From: Telluribacter sp035998675
GTDB lineage: Bacteria; Bacteroidota; Bacteroidia; Cytophagales; Spirosomataceae
DNA: 64,000 nucleotides
Assembly: GCF_035998675.1 (NCBI RefSeq)
Contig: NZ_DASYHI010000005.1
Span: 40,626 to 104,625 of the forward strand
Reading direction: 5' to 3'
Shown here: positions 52,501 through 61,900 of the stretch, piece after piece
Position numbering within the stretch: the first letter of the stretch is position 1
Layout of the letters: each line of letters starts with the position of its first letter
The notes under the pieces: generated by a model
Told to the model about the DNA's origin: nothing
Databases searched by the model: none
What the model saw: the letters and a program-made list of their open reading frames with translations, nothing else
Translations under genes and position numbers: made by a program

Positions 52501-55296
52501 GCTCGCATCCAATTTAACAGTCCAGTAGTCGGTCTTTCCGACACGGTTGGCCGTTTTGTCCGGATTATTGGAGCCTGCGCCCGAGTCAGAGTAGCCACCC
52601 AGCAGGAAGCCGCCATCTGCTGTCGTTATCACAACTCTTAGATTATCAGTTGCAGTACCTCCTACCGTTTTGTCCCATATCTTATTTCCTGAACCATCAA
52701 CTAATACAACCCAATAGTCATAGCCTCCTCGTGAGCTTTCTGTTTTATCACCACTTACGCCTGACTTGGAACTGCCTCCCAGCAGGTAATTACCATCCAG
52801 CGTAGGTACTATCGAAAATAGTTCGTCATCGTCGTTACCACCCAGTACTTTTTCCCACAGCTTATTCCCGAAAGCATCGATTTTTATTATTAGATAATCT
52901 TTTTTGGTAGCGATAATAGGGTTTCCGAAAACATCAATACCATATGGTACGTGGGTACCTCCCAGTACAAACCCTCCGTCCAGGGTCGGCAGTGTGACGC
53001 GAAGCTCTTCAAACAAATCCTTACCAAAGCTTTTGTCCCACACTTTTTGTGGTACACCTGTGCAACTGAGCGCGCGGGCCGAGGTAATGGGGGCGTTGGA
53101 CACGGGGATAATAGTAGCGCAGTTTACTTCCTGCTGATACAGTTGCGATACCTCGCCTCCTGAAAGCGCACGGTTATAAATCCGAATGTCGTCGAGTTTT
53201 CCTTTGAAGTACTTGTTCCAGACCTGGTGGTGGCCAATGCGCAAAGTACCCGAGCCGGTCAGGGGAGCCAGCCCCCCCAGGTCGCTGTCGCGGTAGATGG
53301 TCGCCTCGGAGGCCAGGGAACCATTGAGGTAAATTTTCATCTGGTCGGCTTCTATCATAGCGCCATCGGTGCCCTGCCAGGTGGCTACCACCTGCACCCA
53401 CTGATTGAGCAGGCTGGTGTAAGGGATCTTTTTGGCTTTTAGAATATGGTCGCCGTCCAGGGCAAAATTTAACTTGAAAACACTGTTGTCTTTGGTGTCT
53501 TTATCAAAAAACAAGGTAAGGCTTCGGGCGGGGTTGTCGCGGGTTTGCTCGGGGCCGCGGTTCTGGCTGATGGTGATCTGCGTCTGATTGGGGTCCGAAA
53601 CAAACACCCAAGTCGAAAAGGTATAGGCCGTCAGGTTGGTTTGGGTGTAGGAGGTAGTAATGTAGTCATCTTCCCCGTCGAAGGAGAAGGCGCGGTCGGG
53701 GCGTCCGCAGCGGTCGGTGGTCAGGGTAGCGCCATTGACCTGCCCGTTGTAGCCATTGCCGCTGGCGTCGTTGGCCTGGCCGTCAAAGGGGTAGTGGAGT
53801 ATGAGGTCGGCAATGTCGGCAGGGCATTCTTTTTCTTCCTGCCATAGTTGAGCCACCTCAGTACCCGAAAGAGCCTGGTCGTATATGCGTATATCGTCTA
53901 TTTTACCCTTAAAATAGGTATTCCAGACCTGGTGGTGGCCAATGCGCAAAGTACCTCCTCCGGTCAGGGGAGCCGTACCTCCGCGGTCACTGTCGCGGTA
54001 GACGGTGGTCTGGTTCACGACCGAGCCGTTGAGGTAGAGGTTCATCTGCTCGGTTTCTATCATGGTGCCGGTTGCGCCCTGCCAGGTAGCTGCTACATGC
54101 ACCCACTGGTTGAGCAGGGTGGCATAGGGTACCCTTTTGGTCTTAAGAATATGATCACCGTCCAGTCCAAAACTTAGTTTAAAGGCGTAGGCGTCAGCCG
54201 GATCTTTTTCAAAGTACAGCGTCAGACTTCGGGCGGGGTTGTCGCGGGTTTGCTCGGGGCCGCGGTTCTGACTGATGGTGATCTGCGTCTGGTTAGGATC
54301 AGTAATGTAGACCCAGGCCGAAATACTATAAGCGTTTAGATTGGTTTGGGTGTAGGGGGTAGTAATATAGTCGTCGACGCCGTCGAAGGCGTAGGCGCGG
54401 TTGGGGCGTCCGCAGCGGTCAGCCGTCAGGCTAGCGCCGTTGACCTGTCCGTGGTAGCCATTGCCGCTGGCGTCGTTGGCCTGGCCGTCAAATAAATAAT
54501 GGGCTACGGGTACGGGAGCAGGAGGAGCTTCGCAGACTTTTTCCTGCTGGTGTAACTGAGCAACTTCGGCGTCGGAAAGCGCACGGTTATAAATCCGGAT
54601 ATCGTCGAGCTTTCCTTTGAAGTACTTGTTCCAGGCTTGGTGACGTCCAATCAGCAGTGTACCGTTTCCGGTGACAGGGGCGTTTCCGGCGCTATTGACA
54701 CTCGCAGGTGTAGCGGCAGCGGCCAGTACCCCGTTGAGGTAGAGCTTCATCTGAGAGGCTTCAATGGCGGAATTGGCTGTTCCCTGCCACACGCCTACCA
54801 CGTGTACCCACTGGTTGAGCAGCGACGCGTAGGAAAGCTTCTTGGACTTGAGCATGTGGTCGCCATCCAAACCAAAGTTAAGTGTGAAGGTGCCGTCGGT
54901 TTCGCGGTCAAAGTAGAGCGTCAGACTGCGGGCGGGGTTTTCAAGGGTTTGTTCGGGGCCGCGGTTCTGGCCGATGGAGATCTGCGTTTGGTTAGGATCA
55001 GAAATATATACCCAGGCCGAGAAGGTGTAAGCCGTCAGGTTGGTTTGGGTGTAGGAGGTAGTAATGTAGTCGTCGACGCCGTCGAAGGAGTAGGCGCGGT
55101 CGGGGCGTCCGCAGCGGTCAGCCGTCAGGGTGGCACCACTGACCTGGCCGTTGTAGCCGTTGCCACTGATGTCATTGGCCTGACCGTCGAACGTATAGTG
55201 AGCCACCGGAGCTGTGCTTTGGGACTGAGCACGTGGTGTAATAGCAGTTACAAGTATAAACAACAAAAAAAACCGGCATCTCATCATTTTCAACAA
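49543..55296 (-). CDS. Giant secreted protein: three LamG domains, two seven-repeat propellers, Ig-like domains
   Basis: 1917-aa secreted protein (signal FFLLFILVTAITPRAQSQ). Residues about 27-255, 260-490 and 495-725 are three LamG/concanavalin-like units, each with VAHYxFDGQANDxSGNGY, QNRGPEQT and a KLDDIRIY-type end. About 750-1177 is an array of seven units of some 50-65 residues built on KLWDKTxGG, DGGFLLGG, GDKTxxS and DYWVVK. A short Ig-like linker (YGCPGEVLWSNGQKGLFLRV) follows, then a second array of seven (about 1270-1685), a second copy of the linker (FGCPGTVDWSSGGQGLFVHV), another Ig-like domain (about 1769-1840) and a C-terminal GPWSDARSWSDG segment. Seven units per array fit two seven-bladed beta-propellers. 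No catalytic motif is apparent, so adhesion or glycan binding is likelier than enzymatic action. No canonical type IX sorting domain was recognised. Confidence 0.9.
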   Translation of the reverse strand: MLKMMRCRFFLLFILVTAITPRAQSQSTAPVAHYTFDGQANDISGNGYNGQVSGATLTADRCGRPDRAYSFDGVDDYITTSYTQTNLTAYTFSAWVYISDPNQTQISIGQNRGPEQTLENPARSLTLYFDRETDGTFTLNFGLDGDHMLKSKKLSYASLLNQWVHVVGVWQGTANSAIEASQMKLYLNGVLAAAATPASVNSAGNAPVTGNGTLLIGRHQAWNKYFKGKLDDIRIYNRALSDAEVAQLHQQEKVCEAPPAPVPVAHYLFDGQANDASGNGYHGQVNGASLTADRCGRPNRAYAFDGVDDYITTPYTQTNLNAYSISAWVYITDPNQTQITISQNRGPEQTRDNPARSLTLYFEKDPADAYAFKLSFGLDGDHILKTKRVPYATLLNQWVHVAATWQGATGTMIETEQMNLYLNGSVVNQTTVYRDSDRGGTAPLTGGGTLRIGHHQVWNTYFKGKIDDIRIYDQALSGTEVAQLWQEEKECPADIADLILHYPFDGQANDASGNGYNGQVNGATLTTDRCGRPDRAFSFDGEDDYITTSYTQTNLTAYTFSTWVFVSDPNQTQITISQNRGPEQTRDNPARSLTLFFDKDTKDNSVFKLNFALDGDHILKAKKIPYTSLLNQWVQVVATWQGTDGAMIEADQMKIYLNGSLASEATIYRDSDLGGLAPLTGSGTLRIGHHQVWNKYFKGKLDDIRIYNRALSGGEVSQLYQQEVNCATIIPVSNAPITSARALSCTGVPQKVWDKSFGKDLFEELRVTLPTLDGGFVLGGTHVPYGIDVFGNPIIATKKDYLIIKIDAFGNKLWEKVLGGNDDDELFSIVPTLDGNYLLGGSSKSGVSGDKTESSRGGYDYWVVLVDGSGNKIWDKTVGGTATDNLRVVITTADGGFLLGGYSDSGAGSNNPDKTANRVGKTDYWTVKLDASGKKLWDKTYGGFENEVLTAITVAPDGGYLLGGYSDSNISKDLFTDAIYKSENSKGGNDYWVVKTDANGNKLWDKAFGGSTSDIMTSIVLTTDGGFLLGGGSESGRTGDRSDASRGSSDYWVVRINSNGQKLWDKAYGGTEEDGLTRILPAPDGGFLLGGYSMSNTGGDKSENSRGGSDFWFIKINSEGEKQWDRTLGGSGTDILYSIQVAADGGYLLGGTSSSDISAEKTTSFSGAEPDIWIVKLSDCPVSSYLATTEVSQSAVLMAYGCPGEVLWSNGQKGLFLRVNATQTTRYSAQCILATDNSDESGVLLFLYKAASPLTTLAQSKCYRELPQKLSDITLGGSAHEGLREILPTPDGGFLLAGTSSSGQGGDKSASSKGGADYWIVRVNAAGNKLWDKTFGGNGTDSLRAALLTADGGFLLGGTSNSARSGDKTETSKGNEDFWVIRIDAQGNKLWDKTFGGEGFDKLTSLAATTDGNFLLGGYSTSQQSFDKFENARGLSDYWLLKIDGLLGDKLWDKTYGGSATEVLSTIRVAADGTIFLAGTSNSASSGEKTEPSKGGYDFWVIKLNNQGAKLWDKTYGGSGNDFLQGFQPAPDNKGYVLAGTSYSGAAQDKTSASRGSADYWMLKINAEGTKQWDNSFGGSGFDQLALLLPTPDKGFLLGGTSASGLSGDKTQNSFGAEDYWIVKVDTTGKKQWDKTMGGTGKDQLFSAHSTSTGGYILGGLSESNANSEKTQGSKGGSDFWIIQLKGCTESTTASSCEGNPAVLQAFGCPGTVDWSSGGQGLFVHVQPGSTTQYTATCKVTGYNSNALATSTSPASAALSVTRDAETFTFKIESIGGPRFCSGSSMELKVKDAPTGSNVVQWLRNNSLIADETKISLTVKESGTYKATVENSKGCETTVASTTTAQRIDALQSVNSGPWSDARSWSDGCIPTRYSDITINKDHTIFLEGSLGEVNSMQLQGKLDFRSGGNLGTFNIK
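53150..55220. repeat. Triplicated LamG-domain DNA, 705-708-bp period
   Basis: Three tandem in-frame copies within the giant gene. Equivalent points (CCAG before the conserved TGG) lie at 53218, 53923 and 54631, i.e. 705 and 708 bp apart (235 and 236 codons). Long stretches are nearly identical, notably around the NRGPEQT and CGRPxRA segments. Confidence 0.85.
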
Positions 55297-55562
55297 TAAT
55301 TTGGGCTTACGAGTAAATTGCTTTGAGATAGTTAGGTAACCATTTCAGTATTTTGGAGGTAGCAGTGTGTGTTAATCCGGAAAAGTCAATGGGCACTCTG
55401 CTGCGGTAAGCCACCTGCTTATGAGTTCTTTGAAATCATAAATCAGTTACATGCCGGCAGTTGATATGTTGCCAAACAACTATCGGGCCAAAAACAAAAG
55501 CCGGGTGAATTTTTCACCCGGCTTTTGTAACCTTTTGTAAAAATTATTTTTGCTTGAGATTC
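55297..55562. other. Intergenic region between the giant gene and uvrA
   Basis: 266 bp holding the uvrA terminator at 55494-55528 and, presumably, the promoter of the giant gene. No exact TAnnTTTG box and no coding frame were seen. Confidence 0.6.
55494..55528 (-). terminator. Rho-independent terminator of uvrA
   Basis: Perfect 16-bp stem (55494-55509 with 55513-55528) around a TTT loop with a GC-rich core, followed by T-runs in the minus-strand transcript, 35 bp after the uvrA stop. Confidence 0.93.
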
Positions 55563-58403
55563 TTACCCCTTCAGCTCCTCTTTCAGAAACTTCCCCGTAA
55601 AGCTTTCCTTAGCCTTGGCTACCTTTTCGGGGGTACCTTCGGCCACAATGCGGCCACCCATGGCTCCGCCTTCCGGCCCGATGTCCACTACATAGTCAGC
55701 TACCTTAATGATGTCCATATTGTGCTCGATGATAAGTACCGTGTTCCCTTTCTCCACCAGTTTCTTTAAAACATCAAGCAGGTGGCGAATGTCCTGGAAG
55801 TGAAGACCCGTGGTAGGTTCGTCAAGGATGTAGAGCGTCTTGCCGGTATCACGCTTGGAGAGCTCTTCCGACAGCTTTACCCGCTGGGCCTCCCCGCCCG
55901 AGAGGGTAGTAGCGTGCTGGCCGAGGGTGATGTAGCCCAGCCCCACGTCGTTGAGCGTTTGTACCTTGCGCAGGATGCGCGGCTGATTTTCAAAAAACTC
56001 CAGCGCCTGCTCCACGGTCATGTCCAGTACATCGGCCACCGACTTACCCTTGAAGCGTACCTCCAGCGTTTCGCGGTTGAAGCGCTTGCCCTTGCAGGTT
56101 TCGCAGGCGATGTGTACGTCGGGCAGGAAGTCCATTTCAATCTTTTTCATACCGGCCCCTTCGCACTCTTCGCAGCGGCCGCCTTTGACATTGAATGAAA
56201 AGCGCCCCGGCTTATAGCCCCGGATTTTGGCCTCGGGCAGCTCGGCAAAAAGGGTACGGATATCGGTGAATAAGTTAGTATAGGTAGCCGGGTTGGAGCG
56301 GGGGGTGCGGCCAATGGGCGACTGGTCCACCTCAATCACCTTGTCAATGTGTTCCAGTCCTTCGATGCTCTTGTAAGGCAGCGGCTCGCGGCGTGATTTG
56401 TAAAAATGCCGGTTGAGGATGGGAAACAGGGTTTCGTGAATAAGCGACGACTTGCCACTCCCGCTCACGCCCGTCACGCAGCTCATGGTACCCAGGGGTA
56501 ATTTCAGCGTGACGTTCTTGAGGTTGTGTCCGGTACAGCCCTTCAGTACCAGCGTATGGCCGTTGCCCGGGCGGCGCTCAGCGGGTACCTCAATACCCCG
56601 GCGGCCGCTGAGGTAGTCGGCCGTCACGGAGCCATTCCTCAGAAACTCTTCGGGATTGCCCTGGCCCACAATCTGTCCGCCGTGCCGTCCGGCGCCGGGG
56701 CCCACGTCCACGATGTAGTCCGAGGCCAGCATCATATCTTTATCGTGCTCCACCACCAGTACCGTATTGCCCAGGTCACGAAGGTTCTTGAGCGACTGGA
56801 TCAGCCGGACGTTATCGCGCTGGTGCAGCCCAATGCTCGGCTCATCCATAATATAAAGTACCCCCGTGAGCTGAGTACCTATCTGCGTGGCCAGGCGAAT
56901 CCGCTGCGCTTCCCCGCCCGATAGTGTTCGCAGGGCGCGGTTGAGCGTTAGGTACTCAAGTCCGACGTCCAGCAGAAAACCAACCCGCTTCCGGATTTCT
57001 TTCAGTACCTCGTGCCCGATAACCTGCTGGCGGCCGCTGAGGCGGTCTTCCAGCCCCACCAGCCAGTCGGCCAGTTCCCGGATATCAATCTGGGCCAGTT
57101 CGGCTATGTTTTTATTATCTATTTTAAAATGCAATGACTCCTGCCGCAGCCGGGCTCCGCGGCAGTCGGGGCACTCCCGGATGACCATGAAGTCTTTGAG
57201 CCAGTCCTGAATTTTGTCGGTACCGGTTTCCTGCTGGCGCTTCAGAAAGCTGATAATGCCGTCGAATTTGGTATCCCACTCGGTACCGGGGTACTTCTTG
57301 GAAGGTAAAGGTACCGGTTCATCGCTCCCGTACAGGATGACCTCCATGGCCTCCGGTGGTAGTTTTTCGAGGGGCGTACTCAAGCTGGCCTTGTGTTTTT
57401 TTAGCAACGTTTCCAACTGCTTAAAGATCCAGGCGTCGCGGTATTCACCCAGCGGCGCTATACCACCGCGGCTGATGCTGAGGGAGCGGTCTGGCATTAC
57501 CGACTCTTCGGTAATCTCCTCCACTACGCCCAGGCCCTGGCAGGTGGGACACCAGCCGTAGGGAGAGTTGAACGAAAAACTGTTGGGGGCGGGGTCATCG
57601 TAGCTGATGCCCGACTCGGGGTCCATCAGGTTCTGGGAAAAGTAGTACACCTCATTGCTGGCATCCAAAATCATCATAGCGCCTTTGCCCTGCTTCATGG
57701 CTGTTGCCACCGACTGACTCAGGCGGTAACGATCATCGGCTTTAGGTATAACGCGGTCTACGACTATTTCTATGTCGTGTACCTTGTAGCGGTCCAGCTG
57801 CATTTTGGGTACTATGTCCTGTACCTCGCCGTCGACCCGTACTTTGGTGTAGCCCAGGCGGGCTATTTGTACGAACAACTCGCGGTAGTGGCCTTTCCGA
57901 CCTTTCACCACCGGAGCCAGCAGAGTGGTTTTTTGTCCGCCGAACTGCGTAAGTACCTGGTCGATGATCTGGTCCTGCGACTGCTTCACCATGCGGCGGC
58001 CCGTTACGTACGAGAAGGCCTCGCCGGCGCGGGCGTATAGTAACCGCAGGAAGTCGTAGATTTCGGTGACGGTACCTACCGTGGAGCGGGGGTTGCGGGA
58101 AGTTGTTTTCTGTTCGATGCTGATGACCGGCGACAGGCCGCTGATCTTGTCCACGTCAGGGCGCTCCATTTCACCAATAAAGCCCCGGGCGTAGGCCGAG
58201 AAACTCTCCATGTAGCGGCGCTGTCCTTCGGCGTAAATAGTATCAAAGGCCAGCGAAGACTTGCCACTGCCGCTGATACCCGTTACAACTACCAGCTTAT
58301 TCCGGGGAAAACTTACGTCTATATTCTTGAGGTTATGCTCACGGGCGCCCTGTACTTCAATCTGGTCGTGGCCTGTTAGTTCAATATCATTCAGCTGTTT
58401 CAA
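55563..58403 (-). CDS. uvrA: Excinuclease ABC subunit A (UvrA)
   Basis: DNA damage-recognition ATPase of nucleotide excision repair; 946 aa, the normal length. Both ABC modules are complete: Walker A GISGSGKSSLAFDTIYAEG and GVSGSGKSSLIHETL, signatures LSGGEAQRIRLATQ and LSGGEAQRVKLSEE, Walker B YIMDEPSIGLHQ and YILDEPTTGLHF. Zinc-binding cysteines are at CPTCQG and CPDCRG in the first half and CEECEGAG and CETCKGKR in the second. The start is a TTG at 58403: an in-frame TGA lies four codons upstream and there is no in-frame ATG before the conserved EVQGAREHNLKNID segment. The gene is alone, as expected for a housekeeping gene, and separates two accessory regions. Confidence 0.97.
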   Translation of the reverse strand: MKQLNDIELTGHDQIEVQGAREHNLKNIDVSFPRNKLVVVTGISGSGKSSLAFDTIYAEGQRRYMESFSAYARGFIGEMERPDVDKISGLSPVISIEQKTTSRNPRSTVGTVTEIYDFLRLLYARAGEAFSYVTGRRMVKQSQDQIIDQVLTQFGGQKTTLLAPVVKGRKGHYRELFVQIARLGYTKVRVDGEVQDIVPKMQLDRYKVHDIEIVVDRVIPKADDRYRLSQSVATAMKQGKGAMMILDASNEVYYFSQNLMDPESGISYDDPAPNSFSFNSPYGWCPTCQGLGVVEEITEESVMPDRSLSISRGGIAPLGEYRDAWIFKQLETLLKKHKASLSTPLEKLPPEAMEVILYGSDEPVPLPSKKYPGTEWDTKFDGIISFLKRQQETGTDKIQDWLKDFMVIRECPDCRGARLRQESLHFKIDNKNIAELAQIDIRELADWLVGLEDRLSGRQQVIGHEVLKEIRKRVGFLLDVGLEYLTLNRALRTLSGGEAQRIRLATQIGTQLTGVLYIMDEPSIGLHQRDNVRLIQSLKNLRDLGNTVLVVEHDKDMMLASDYIVDVGPGAGRHGGQIVGQGNPEEFLRNGSVTADYLSGRRGIEVPAERRPGNGHTLVLKGCTGHNLKNVTLKLPLGTMSCVTGVSGSGKSSLIHETLFPILNRHFYKSRREPLPYKSIEGLEHIDKVIEVDQSPIGRTPRSNPATYTNLFTDIRTLFAELPEAKIRGYKPGRFSFNVKGGRCEECEGAGMKKIEMDFLPDVHIACETCKGKRFNRETLEVRFKGKSVADVLDMTVEQALEFFENQPRILRKVQTLNDVGLGYITLGQHATTLSGGEAQRVKLSEELSKRDTGKTLYILDEPTTGLHFQDIRHLLDVLKKLVEKGNTVLIIEHNMDIIKVADYVVDIGPEGGAMGGRIVAEGTPEKVAKAKESFTGKFLKEELKG

Positions 58404-58940
58404 AGCGTCAAATCAGTAGGTTAAAAAATGGAGGAAGAGTGGTGTCTTCAACTAAAGGTAAACGCTAAATATAAAGGATGGGTTCGTAATTATCTTGGAT
58501 GAATCCAGAATGTTAACCGGACTTTTCCGGACGAGAATTATACGTATATATAAAAGCGTTCCCCTCGCCTCTATTTCCTCTCCGTTTCATTTCTCCTTCC
58601 CGGACTCCGAATGCCGTAGGAAATCAGGGCTGCCTTTTAAAAGCTCATAGAGTACACCCGACTGTCAACTCAGTTGGTGCAAAATTACTATGTCACGAAT
58701 CCCGCATTCAACCTTCTGACGATTAGTTGCATAGTGTTTTTTGTAAGTTACTTTGTTCTACTTAGTTTACAAATTGGCCTCTGTTTAGTAGTTAGGAGCT
58801 TTTGGAGAAAAAACTAGATTAAAACTTTATTAAAATTTGATTAACTATGGTTAGATTCCTCACCACCTGCTACTTTCACACCTTGTATTAAGTATACTAT
58901 TCTCATCGAAACTTTTACTCTAACCCCCAAACATGCCTCT
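58404..58940. other. 537-bp intergenic region upstream of the second susC
   Basis: Divergent control region of uvrA and the second susC. The left half is of mixed composition with no clear element. The right half (58730-58880) is AT-rich and contains the susC promoter candidate at 58727-58755. No coding frame, tRNA or strong hairpin was seen. Confidence 0.6.
58727..58755 (+). promoter_or_regulatory. Promoter candidate of the second susCD unit
   Basis: TTG at 58727-58729, 18-bp spacer, then TTACTTTG at 58748-58755, one mismatch from TAnnTTTG. The leader would be about 180 nt, long enough for regulation. Confidence 0.45.
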
Positions 58941-61900
58941 ATGAAAGAAGGTGTACGACTCACAGTCCGCTGGGCTGTATTAATGCTGCTCATGGTGAGT
59001 AGTGTATTTGCACAGGCGCAGGAGCGTCGCATTACCGGAAAGGTAAGTACCTCCTCTGACAATCAGGGGCTACCTGGTGCCAACGTGCAGGTAAAAGGGA
59101 CTACCGTAGGAACGGTGACGGATGCCGACGGACAGTTTTCCCTGTCAGTGCAAGGCAATGATGCTGTCCTGGTTATTTCTTCGATTGGATTTATGAAGAA
59201 GGAAGTACCGGTCAGGAATCAGAGTACAATCAATGTATCGCTGGATGAAGACGTAAAGAGTTTGAGCGAAGTGGTAGTAACGGGCTACGGTACCCAGTCT
59301 AAGCGGGACATTACCGGAGCGGTGGCTACCATTGATGTAAAGCAGGCGCTGGCAGTACCCGCCAGTAACCTGGCACAGGCCATGCAGGGCCGGGTAGCCG
59401 GCGTAAACGTGTCCAACGACAACTCACCCGGAGGGGGAGTAATGGTGCGTATACGGGGTTTCGGTACCATCAATGACAACTCCCCGCTGTACATCATCGA
59501 CGGTACGCCTACTAAAGGAAATTTGAGCTCCCTAAACCTGAATGATATTGAATCGATGCAGGTACTGAAGGATGCGTCGGCGGCTTCTATTTATGGTTCA
59601 CGCGCCGGTAACGGAGTAGTGATCATCACAACTAAGAAAGGAAAAGCCGGCAAACCTACGCTCTCGTATGATACCTACTACGGTACCCAGAGCGCCTGGA
59701 AAGGCCTGGACCTGACCAACACCCAGGAGCACGCCGATATATTGTGGAAGTCACGCATTAATGCGCTCAATACGCTTAACAATGGTATCGCTACTCCTAA
59801 TGCGGGCCAGAGCGGACTCATTTACCCCAGCAACGCTCAATTTGGCAAGGGAGCTACTCCGGTTATTCCAGATTATATTCTACCTGGAGGCGCTATGGAA
59901 GGCGATCCCCGTGCTGATCCAGCCCGCTATGTGTATGATCCTTTTAACCCAAGTTCGCGCTATCTCATTGCAAAGGCCAATAAGGAAGGTACCGACTGGT
60001 TTGGGGAGATGTTCAATCCGGCTCCTATTCAGAATCATCAGTTAGGAGTGTCAGGTGGTAATGAGAACGGACGCTATGCTATGTCGCTCAACTACTTCGA
60101 TCAGAAGGGTATTATGCAGTATACCTACTACAAGCGGTATTCGATCCGGGCCAATACAGAGTTTAACGTAACCAAACGGGTACGGGTAGGCGAAAATTTC
60201 CAGATAGGCCTTGACGAGCGCGTGGGCCAGACCGGCGGAAACCAGAGCGAGGGAAATCCAATCTCGTTTGCGTATCGTATCCAGCCTATTATACCGGTAC
60301 GTGACATCAAAGGTAATTTTGCCGGTACTTCGGGTCCCGACCTGGACAACTCGCGTAACCCTATTGCTGAACTATGGCGGAACAAAGACAACGTAGGCCG
60401 CAATGTACGCCTGTTTGGTAACGCCTTTGCTGAGGTTGACATCCTGAAAAACCTGACGGCCCGTACGCAGTTTGGTTTGGATTATAATCTGTTCAACCTA
60501 CGTAACTATCGTGCGGTCGATCTGGAGTCTTCAGAAAACGCGGGAGCTAACCAACTGGACCAGACCAACAACTATGACTGGACCTGGACCTGGTACAACA
60601 CCCTGACCTACAAGACCAGCTTCATGGACGACCGTCTGAGCTTTAACGTCGTGGCAGGTACCGAATCTATCAAAAGCTTCTTTGAGCAATTTACGGCCCG
60701 TCGTCAGCGCTTTGCTTCGGATGATATAGAAAACCGCTACCTGGATGCCGGTAACCCTGGTACTTCGGTCAACGCAGGTTTTGCTTCTGACTGGCGTATT
60801 GCTTCGGAGTTTGCCAAGGCCAACTTCTCGCTGGATGATAAGTACCTGCTGGATGTAACTCTCCGCCGCGACCGCTCTTCGCGCTTTGCGGAAAATTATC
60901 GGGTTGCTTACTTCCCGGCGGTATCAGTAGGATGGCGCTTGTCTAATGAAGAATTCATGAAGGGATTGACCTGGCTGGATGACTTCAAGCTACGTGCGGC
61001 CTGGGGACAAACTGGTAACCAGGAGATTGGTAACTACAACCGCTTCGGAATATTCGGTACCAACGCGGCTCAGAACTTCTATGACCTGAATGGAAACAGA
61101 ACATCCGCTGTACAAGGCTATGACCGTACCCAATTTGCCAACCCTAACGCACGCTGGGAAACTACCACTTCGACGGACATAGGCTTTGACGCAGTATTAC
61201 TTAAAGGAAAGCTGGACGTTAATTTCGACTGGTACGACCGCCTCACTACCGACATGCTGTTCCGCCCGGATGTACAGCGTACGCAGGGGGTAGCTACCGT
61301 ACCTTTCCAGAACATTGGCTCTATGCAGAACAAAGGGGTAGAACTCGGGCTAAACTATAATGGAAGCGCTTCAAATGGCGATTTCCGTTACTCCGTTGGG
61401 GCTAATATCTCTACTTATCGTAATAAAGTAATCACGCTGACCGGCGATCCGGCTACGCAGTACTTTGGTTTCACGACGCGTCTTCCACCCATGAGCGTAA
61501 CCCAGGCAGGCTACCCCATTGGGTCTTTCTTTGGCTATACCATTGACGGATTTATCAACACTGACGAAGAAGGCAAAGCATTACCCGTTCAGTTTGGGGG
61601 TGGTGTAAACAACAAAGCGGGTAACTTCCAGTTCCGCGATATCAACAATGATGGTATCATTAATGCTTCTGACCGGAGCATCATTGGCAGCCCTCACCCC
61701 GACTTTACCTACGGGATCAACGTCAGCACCAGCTACAAAAACTTCCGACTGGACTTGTTCGGACAGGGAGTACAGGGCAACCAGATCTTTAACTACGTAC
61801 GCTACTGGACCGACTTCCCCACCTTTGGCGGAAACCGCAGCAAGCGGATGGCCTATGAATCGTGGGAGCCGGGCAAAACCAACGCCAAGCTGCCGATCCT

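Noticed and set aside
50080..53050. Regular repeats that could be mistaken for a CRISPR array
   Set aside because: They are in-frame, degenerate protein repeats of about 150-200 bp within one long coding sequence, without constant short repeats and unique spacers.
54637..55299. 220-codon plus-strand frame, plus related plus-strand frames at 53545-53847 and 53848-54177
   Set aside because: All lie antisense to the LamG repeats; their similarity to each other only reflects the triplicated LamG DNA.
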